Shown here piece after piece: positions 57,174 to 64,000 of a stretch of DNA of 64,000 nucleotides. Position numbers and translations under genes: made by a program. The notes beneath the pieces were generated by a model. That model saw only the letters and a list, made by a program, of their open reading frames with translations. It ran no database searches and was not told the origin of the DNA. The number at the start of each line of letters is the position of its first letter. The stretch's first letter is position 1. Location of the stretch: positions 28,639,438 through 28,703,437 of the forward strand of contig NC_054751.1 of the NCBI RefSeq assembly GCF_018143015.1, written 5' to 3'. Origin of the DNA: Lytechinus variegatus. Its lineage: Eukaryota; Echinodermata; Echinoidea; Temnopleuroida; Toxopneustidae.

Positions 57174-58395
57174 CCCTAAAAAGACTGGGGGGGCCTTTTA
57201 GGCCCCCCTGTACATAAATCGCGATAACTTTTTTGCGCATGAAGCGTTCGCGCCGCCATTTCATGACTTTTTTCTCTTGAGTTTTGCGCAACTTTTGATA
57301 CCAAATTTGTATACCCCTATGCCGCGGTTGTGGAGTTACGTAACATTTTCGTATCACATGTCACGTAAGAAATTGAAATTTGTATTCGTTTGTGTGTAAA
57401 GTGTATGGTATTTGAATGAATGTTATACACATTGTTTTCTAACTACATTTTTATTTGTTTCTTTCTATATTATGTCACTTGTGAATTCAAGTAGCAGTTC
57501 TAGGATATGAAAATAATGAAAAACATTGCATAAAAAAATAAAGAAATACATAAGAAATGCAAAATAAAGAAATACATAAGAAATTAAAATCAAAGAAAAA
57601 CATAAGAAAAGTAGTGCAAAATACCAGAATCGCTTGCACAACTATATTCTTGGGTGCAGGAAACACTGAATAGACAAGTAATGTCACACTTTAGTTGATT
57701 ATGATATAATTGATATTGAATAAGTTATATATTACACAAACCCAAAATATATCTAGAATACTCAAGAATTTGCAAACAGGAATTTATGGACCGCAATAGG
57801 TACCAAAATATGAAAAATTCAATTTTTTTATAAAAGTTTGCATATTCGCATAATTAATTACGAATTTAATTTGCATAAATTATGTGATATCTCCTATGCT
57901 TTGTTTTCACCAGCTAGTGTACATGTAACACATCACTTGTGTATCTTCCAAGATTGCTTTGTCTCATTGCAAGAGAGTGTAATGCAATAAAACATGCCAA
58001 TTATTGTATTTCTCTACATAACGCATGCAGAGTACTTATTTGCATAAGCATATCTAATAATTCAAGCATGAAATAACACAATTCCATGATAAACAACATC
58101 TTCTTACAGCTGAAAACCTTGAAACGGGAATTTATGGACCGCAATAGGTACCAAAGTATGAAAAATTCAGTTTTTTGATAAAAATTTGCATATTCGCATA
58201 ATTAATTATGCATATATTAAAAAATACAATGAATATCAGTATTTTGACTATGTTTTCTTTTAGAGGACATGACAAAGGATGTGTGTGCCAAATTTGGTTG
58301 CGATCGGACGACCAACGGCCGAGATCTTGGGGGGGGCCCAAAAGGCCCCCCCCCCCAGTTTTTCTAGCCTCCAAAATAGCCCAGTCTTTTTAGGG
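57174..58395. mobile_element. piggyBac-like non-autonomous element, 1222 bp
   Basis: Terminal inverted repeats CCCTAAAAAGACTGGG, flanked by TTAA at 57170-57173 and 58396-58399. Joining the flanks with one TTAA restores the satellite consensus CCTTTAAGAG. TTAA plus CCCT ends is the piggyBac signature. Just inside the ends are GC-rich hairpins (GGGGGGGCC/GGCCCCCC). A direct repeat of about 85 bases (GGAATTTATGGACCGCAATA, GCATATTCGCATAATTAATT) lies at 57780 and 58128. No transposase frame. Confidence 0.88.
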
Positions 58396-58695
58396 TTAAG
58401 AGTCTACGATTACCTCCGCCATGCGACCTTTAAGAGTCTACGATTACCTCCGCTTTCACTACAATGTTGTAGAGAAGGTGAATATCATGGTAAACAACTT
58501 TGGATAGTAGTGTGTTCTTTTCGGTAAGTAATGCGACCTCCAAAAGTTTACGACAGACGCCGCCATCACCACGATGTTGTAGAGAAGGTGAATATTATGG
58601 TAAACAACTTTGGATAATAGTGCGTCTTTTTCGGTAAGTAATGCGGCCTCTAAAAGTTCACGACGGACTCCGCCATCACCACGATGTTGTAGAGA
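58396..58695 (+). repeat. 110-bp satellite array, right part
   Basis: Continues the array after the piggyBac-like element. The first unit is shortened, with a duplication of ATGCGACCTTTAAGAGTCTA at 58421; later units carry TTCGGTAAGTAATGCG in place of TTCGGGAGGTCATGCG, so they form a diverged subfamily. Confidence 0.85.
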
Positions 58696-58985
58696 AGAGG
58701 CCTATCGTTGATTGGTGGTAGTGTCGCGCGCTGGAACGTCATTATCTTATTTTCCTTCCTCCGATTATGTCGGAGATCAAAACAACTCATCTTCTTCCTC
58801 CGCTTTTGTCGGAGATCAAAACAAATCCTGCCATCATTGTAGCGTGCCGCATTTGTCCACGCGCCGGCCTCATACAAATTTTAATGTATTTTTTGTTTTT
58901 GAATATCTTCCGATCCGATATCCGAACCGATTCCGATTTTAGGAGCAAAACTTCCGAACCGAACTCAGATCCTGAATTGCTCTAA
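58690..58985 (-). repeat. right member of the inverted repeat pair with 54190-54509
   Basis: Two GTCGGAGATCAAAACAA words at 58768-58827 and CCGATCCGATATCCGAACCG at 58910-58930 are inverted relative to 54250-54500. Confidence 0.5.
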
Positions 58986-59141
58986 CTTACAACATTACCC
59001 TTAAACCCAAGAGAATATCCATCAACTAGAAATGGTCCAGCGCCGTTAACTGAAGGTTAAGTTTTTGAAATGACAGCATAACTTAGAAAATATATGGACC
59101 TAGGCTAGAGGTCCTAGTTCATGAAACTTTGCCATAAGCAC

Positions 59142-61353
59142 TAATGTTGTAACCCGCAAGTGAAAACCCGAACCGTACCGTCCCGTATAATCCAATAATT
59201 TGCAAGCGGGACCCGCTGACCCGTCGGGTTTTAACCCGCAAGTCAATTTATCTTTGAAAAATGAAAAACATTATTTCTGCAATCCCCAACTATACAGGCT
59301 CAAATCAGGAAAATATATGTCTACTACTACCTAGCCTAGAGTGAATTTACTTACAATTTGCAAATTCGCCTTTTATTCCGGAGAGAAAATGTTTTTTGGG
59401 TGACTTTGTACCACGAAATGGGTCCGCTCTGATCTCGAAATTGAAAGCATTACGCAATTAACGCCTCGGATCGGAGCTAGCGAGCCGCAGCTCAGTGCGC
59501 TAGCTAGCCCAGGCTGCCCAGCAAGGATCGGCAGACGGCAATGTTGTTTTTCAGTCCAGGTCGGTCGACACTGCGACTCAAACAATCATAATTACAATAT
59601 TCAATTCTATGGGACCTCGTCTATAAAGTAATCAAAATTGCAATAAATACCTGGATAATGATACAGTCATTTTTTTCTTCTCGTTTATCTCTATATTATT
59701 TCCTTCTGTTTTTGTATTTCATTCGATAATATGGCCGCTAAAACTCGATGTTCAGTTTCCCGTCGCCCGCGTTATGAAATTTGTCCCGCGTTTGAAAATC
59801 AAATTCTGAAAATAAACTATTCGGATATCTAGATTCAAAACTGATTTAAAACATTAATATAAGCTTTTCAGTAAGACAATTACTTGTATATCTTGTAAAT
59901 ACCTGCAAATCTTTTCTTTCTTTCTTTTTTGTGAATGGAATGACGCTGCATGCTCAACCATACCTCGAGGGATGTTCGTGCAGGCTCCACTCAACAACCG
60001 TAGAAGTGGTGGAGCCTGCACGAACATCGCTCGAGGTATGGTTGAGCTACCTCAATAAATCCCAAAGTCTAGTAACCTCGCGTTGGTGAGTTATCATATG
60101 GCCTAGTACTCATCCAAAATAACTTATCTTATTTGCTAATTATAACTTAAAAATCATTTGTTTTATTTTTCCAGGGGATGAGTTAAATATCAGACAAAAA
60201 AAATCATCAAAGCTCAATCTGTTACAAGGCCGACGGGAGACTCACCCACGTACGCATTGGCGCTTGTGCTAGCTAGTCTGAGCTCTGTCTCTCTGCCAGA
60301 GCTCTGGGGGACAATTCGCTCTGTAAAGGCCTCAATGACGGTGATTTTCTGCTTCAGACAGAGTTTATATTTCAAGTATATTTTTCAAAACTGCCAATGA
60401 AGTTTGATGATTTCTTCATTGTCATGTATATTTAAGTTATTAATGAGTTCATTCTCACCAAATTTAGACTCCCCCATAGAGAAATACAATTTTCGTGGAG
60501 ATCTGCGTTTTCAAAGAACTTCAGGAAAAGTAAGGGTATGTGGGCCTTTATTACATGGCCAAGTACTGGAATTAGATGGAGTAAAAATTAGATATTAAAT
60601 TCATTTATATCAAGTTCAACTCACAGTCTCACCCACACAAACACACCCACATCCATGATTCTAGGCATGAAAAAAACTTTAAAAATCATACAATATTAAA
60701 CAACAAGTAATAATTAATTTAATAAGTGAACAGGTATTCCTCAAAATACAAAAACGTAGCATTTGAAAAGAGCCCCTGAAATATTGCAAAAAAAATGAAA
60801 ATGGAGCCCCCCCCCAAAAAAAAAAATGACTAAATTTTCCCTGGCTTCAAGTTCCACGGAATAAAGTGCATTAAAAGGTTACAAAAGGTCAAACTTTCAT
60901 CTTCTGAAAAATAATGAATAATGAAATCGGTTCCTCATTATGAGCTGGAAAAAATGGGACGGGAAACTCAACATCGAGTTTCATTGGCCCATGCGGTTGC
61001 TTTTGACTGCGCTGCATGCACGCACTGGCGCTGGCCTTTGAAAGAGAGCAACTCGATGTATTTATCATGTTGAACTGTCTCAGACTCAGTCCTGTTCACT
61101 ATTCACAAGACAAAAATACGCCGGCATTTTTAAAAGGAAATATCTACGTCTCTAAAAGAATCTGCCACGTAAGAAGCACATGATCTTAACTCAATTTTCA
61201 CTGTGAATGTTTTTATTATGCGTCGTTTATTCTCCCTTTTTTTCGCATGACGGTCTGCGGGTTTGAGAATGAACTCGGCCCGGCCCGCAACCCGCGATCG
61301 GAGGCATACCGGCAGGTTAACCCGTACCGCAACGGGTGCGGGTTACAACATTA
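59142..61353. mobile_element. 2.2-kb hAT-like non-autonomous element
   Basis: Ends TAATGTTGTAACCCGCA and, inverted, TGCGGGTTACAACATTA, with a perfect 8-bp duplication ATAAGCAC at 59134-59141 and 61354-61361. Subterminal CCCG/CGGG words occur at both sides. It interrupts an older repeat whose right part (61362-61500) is also found inverted at 2430-2585. No transposase frame, but it carries the hairpin at 59952-60047. Confidence 0.88.
59952..60047. repeat. 39-bp near-perfect hairpin inside the hAT-like element
   Basis: Arms 59952-59990 (GCTCAACCATACCTCGAGGG..GGCTCCAC) and 60009-60047 are inverted copies with one mismatch in 39 and an 18-base loop. If transcribed it would form a long stem of pre-miRNA-like size; it could equally be a tiny palindromic mobile element. 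Confidence 0.9.
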
Positions 61354-61361
61354 ATAAGCAC

Positions 61362-61500
61362 TCATTCAATGAACAAGGTTATAACCTTGTCCTCAGTTAC
61401 ATCTCCATGTGTTGCAAAATAAGGGTGGCAATGTTTGGCTTATTTTCTCTTTTTCTATGGAACAAATGCTTGATTTTCTTACACTTTCAGTAATTGCCAT
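61362..61500 (+). repeat. dispersed repeat, copy of 2430-2585
   Basis: Contains CAATGAACAAGGTTATAACC, CATCTCCATGTGTTGCAAAA and GGCTTATTTTCTCTTTTTCT, matching the inverted copy in the left part of the window. Confidence 0.65.
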
Positions 61501-61586
61501 CTATTGTTTTGCCTTTCAATTTTATTTTGAAGGGTTTATAGGACAGCTACAGACGAGGTAATTATTTTGAGACAACGGATTCAAAG

Positions 61587-61706
61587 ATGGAGGAGGATTT
61601 TCCAAGAGGTGCCGTATCCAGACGCACCACAAGATCAGCAGATGACAAAGAGAAATGTTTTGTTCAACTTAGTTCCAAACGTAGTCTGGAAGATGTCTTG
61701 TTTAAG
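61587..61706 (+). CDS. PDCD11: PDCD11/RRP5, first coding exon
   Basis: The exon encodes the N terminus of the RRP5 homologue, a large nucleolar protein of many S1 RNA-binding domains needed for both small- and large-subunit rRNA processing. The ATG at 61587 opens MEEDFPRGAVSRRTTRS, matching the EE-x-FPRGG-TRK start of vertebrate PDCD11, and 40 codons later LEDVLFK meets a donor AAG/GTAATT. The exon continues upstream as 5' untranslated sequence; an acceptor is possible at 61531-61532 (TTTTATTTTGAAG). A preceding non-coding exon is therefore likely, perhaps at 38.2 kb. Splicing to 63949 is in phase 0. Confidence 0.82.
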
Positions 61707-61930
61707 GTAATTTTATGTTTGTGGTAGAACTACATGTAGGTTAGGCCCGAGTCATCACATTTATTGTGTTTAATGTTTAAATGCTATTGATAAATGAGCT
61801 GTAAGGGTTAACGAGGGGGGGGGGGTGTTAAAACAACCTTCCCCAAAAGTTCATGAAAACTTTCCACATCTTTACATCCATGAAATGCCTATCTATTTTT
61901 CCATACTTTCTTGTAATTGTTTTTATTTAA

Positions 61931-62523
61931 AGGACAAGTCCACCCCAACAAAAACTTGATTCGAATAAAAAGAGAAAAATTCAACAAGCATAACTCTGAA
62001 AATTTCATCAAAATCGGATGTAAAATAAGAAAGTTATGGCATTTTAAAGTTTCGCTTATTTTCAATAAAATAGTTATTTGAACAAGCCAGTTTCATCCAA
62101 ATGAGAGAGTCGATGATGTCACTCACTATTTCTTTTGTTTATTATATGAATATATGAAATATTTTTATTTTCTCGTCATTGTCATGTGAAATGAAGTTTC
62201 ATTCCTCCCTGAACACGTGGAATTCCATTATTTTAACATTTTGTGCTATAGGCAAGGAGGTCCTAATCGTCAAATTCGTAAAAATTGAAATATTGTATAA
62301 TTCAATTAATAAAAAACAAAAGAAATAGTGAGTGAGTGACATCATCGACTATCTCATTTGGATGTAACTGGCTCGTTCATATAACTATTTTGTTGAAAAT
62401 AAGTGAAACTTTGAAATGTCATGACTTATTTTACATCCGATTTTGATGAAATTTTCAGCATTGTGCTTGTTTGATTTTTCTCTATTGATTCAAATCAACA
62501 TTTTTCTGAGGTGGACTTGACCT
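61931..62523 (+). mobile_element. Kolobok-like MITE, copy 3
   Basis: Ends AGGACAAGTCCACCCC and GGTGGACTTGACCT with intact TTAA at 61927-61930 and 62524-62527. Very close to copy 1 at 9811-10398 and in the same orientation. Confidence 0.85.
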
Positions 62524-62617
62524 TTAATTAGAAATTAGAAACTATCAAGAAAATGAAGAATATTTCCTTCTTTCTTGACTCTGAAAGATTGTTTTCAGTT
62601 GATGGCTTACTCTGTTA

Positions 62618-62804
62618 AGGCCTGGTCCCGCTGGCTGACGGACACAACATGTAATAAAAAAGGATACAGCGTACTGTACAAACAAAATTTTGGGGTGGTT
62701 CCATCTGTTTTCATCCACTCCAGACAATGGACAAAATAGGCAAGATTCTTTTCCGTTTTACATCCTCTCTGCATCCGTAAGACAAGTGCAGTGGGACCAA
62801 GCCT
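62618..62804. mobile_element. PIF/Harbinger MITE, 187 bp
   Basis: Ends AGGCCTGGTCCCGCTG and, inverted, AGGCTTGGTCCCACTG, with the 3-bp duplication TTA at 62615-62617 and 62805-62807. TTA/TAA targets and these ends fit Harbinger. The larger deleted element at 54853 has similar termini and belongs to the group that could have mobilised it. Confidence 0.85.
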
Positions 62805-63103
62805 TTACATACATGAAAATCTACTTGTGGCTGGCTGGAGTGACCTCGCACTCACAGAGGTCACCTTAACCCACTCCACTTTCTATTTGGTACATCTTCT
62901 TTCAACCCAATCCTCCTATTACCTCTACCATTTAGTTCTTCCATGTCTTCTTTGCTTGCCCCCCCCCCCTTTCCCCTCTGACCAGCCACCTCGGACTCAA
63001 ATACCCTTTTTAAAACCTGATCAATATCCCTCCTCGACACACCCCGTACTACATACTCTATTTGCCCCTCATCATCTGATCAATCTGTCTTTTCCAATAT
63101 AAT

Positions 63104-63827
63104 CCCTCAAAAAAAACTCTGCAACTCAAGTTTGAGTGCTAATAAATTTCTTAGTGTGCCATCATCATATGAAAAGTGGTATCATTGGAAAGTATGATTA
63201 TTCCTCTTTACGATCATGTGTCATTTGTAATGTTAGTGTTATCATGAAATACACAGACATGATAAATATGCAGCAATGTAAAAAATGAAATGTTGCAAAA
63301 TTCGTTGCCATGTCATGTTTGAGTTCTGCAACTCAAATTGCAAGTTTGAGTGCTAATAAATTTCTTAATGTGCCATCATCATGTGTAAAAGTGATATCTT
63401 TAGAAAGCATGATTATTCTTCTTTACAATCATGTGTCATTTGTAATGCTAGTGTTATCATGAAATACACAGACATGATAATACGCAGCAATGTTAGACAT
63501 GAAATGTTGCAAAATGCGTCGTTTGCAATAGCGAATTTCCAATTGTTTCGAGGATGGACCGAGTGCATTCACTGTCACCTGCATGGTGGAAATTCTATAG
63601 AAATGGAGGCTCTTGTTGGAAATCAATGCATTTTGCAACATTTTACTTCTGACTTTTCTCGATGTTCAGGGTGATTGCATATTCCATGATTACAAAATCA
63701 CAGCAAATGGCATGTCATTGTAAAGAAGAATAATTCAGCTTTCCAATGATACTAGTTTCATCTTTTATACTTCATTAACCAAAAAGATATCATCCCCAAA
63801 ACTGAGTTGCAAAACTTTTTTTGAGGG
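63104..63827. mobile_element. MITE with CCCTCAAAAAAA ends and internal tandem duplication
   Basis: The left end CCCTCAAAAAAAACTCTGCA is inverted at the right end (TGCAAAACTTTTTTTGAGGG). Internally a block of about 190 bases (AAGTTTGAGTGCTAATAAAT to ATGAAATGTTGCAAAA) occurs twice at 63125 and 63342, and part of it again inverted near the right end. Tc1/mariner-like ends are possible; no target duplication could be fixed. Confidence 0.65.
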
Positions 63828-63948
63828 GTTTATTTAGCAAATTTGCCATCTTGAAGCCAACAAATCATTTCAGTCATCGAAAGTTTTAATACCTAATTGA
63901 TTCTACAAATGATAACTATCTCTTCTTGTTAAATCCTTTTTTCTCTAG

Positions 63949-64000
63949 GACTCTGAGCAAGCGACCCCCAGTAAAGGGAAGAAAAAGAGAAAGACAAAGA
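63949..64000 (+). CDS. PDCD11: PDCD11/RRP5, second coding exon (cut by window end)
   Basis: After the acceptor at 63947-63948 the frame continues in phase 0 as DSEQATPSKGKKKRKTK. The Lys-rich stretch agrees with the basic nucleolar-targeting region that follows the N terminus of vertebrate PDCD11 before its first S1 domain. The exon runs past the edge of the window. Confidence 0.8.

Larger units (their letters stand above)
61707..63948 (+). other. PDCD11 intron with three MITEs
   Basis: Donor GTAATT and acceptor TTTTTTCTCTAG. Besides the three elements listed separately it contains C-rich sequence at about 62890-63020 and no other feature. Confidence 0.75.

Overview
The window looks like nuclear DNA of an echinoderm, most likely a sea urchin. 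It is gene-poor and intron-rich, carries metazoan orthologues split by GT/AG introns, is packed with DNA transposons of the hAT, Kolobok, PIF/Harbinger and piggyBac types, and holds a histone mRNA 3' end with the downstream element known from sea urchin histone genes. The species cannot be fixed from the sequence alone.

Host genes. Four loci are supported. (1) A minus-strand first coding exon near 1.2 kb, product unknown, runs toward the left edge. (2) The last two coding exons of SFR1, the SWI5 partner in RAD51 recombination, lie on the plus strand at 2.8-3.0 and 8.26-8.44 kb. (3) The two coding exons of ATP5MK/DAPIT (USMG5), a small ATP synthase membrane subunit, lie on the minus strand at 17.1 and 16.2 kb. 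(4) The first two coding exons of PDCD11/RRP5, an rRNA-processing factor, lie on the plus strand at 61.6 kb and at the right edge. ATP5MK and PDCD11 are divergent here as in human, and SFR1 is on the same human chromosome arm, so this looks like retained linkage. A stretch near 38.1 kb with ETS, NRF1 and YY1 motifs followed by a good splice donor is the best candidate for their shared promoter.

Repeats by region. 3-8 kb: inverted-repeat elements in the SFR1 intron. 9.6-13.4 kb: two cases of one MITE nested in another at a TTAA site. 17.2-26.4 kb: a 9-kb composite of four related units carrying tRNA-like heads, six perfect DR1 motifs and twelve perfect CRE palindromes. 30.8-35.8 kb: a 661-bp tandem array broken by a 3-kb hAT element that itself holds a second hAT-like element. 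36.2-36.7 kb: a minisatellite. 39.9-43.2 kb: a MITE, a purine-rich duplication and a LINE tail. 44.6-51.2 kb: a 6.65-kb element with long inverted arms built of hairpin units. 51.7-54.2 kb: hAT-like and reverse-transcriptase pseudogenes. 54.2-58.7 kb: a deleted Harbinger element and a 110-bp satellite interrupted by a piggyBac-like element. 59.1-61.4 kb: a hAT-like element with a perfect 8-bp target duplication and a 39-bp near-perfect hairpin. 61.9-63.8 kb: three MITEs in the first PDCD11 intron.

Most notable observation. The long-inverted-repeat element at 44.6-51.2 kb contains, on its minus strand, a short 5'-truncated reading frame followed 50 bases later by a complete histone-type 3' processing signal (stem-loop, ACCA cleavage site, CAAGAAAGA downstream element). 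The reading frame is not recognisably a core histone, so this may be a mobile element with a replication-coupled, non-polyadenylated transcript end.
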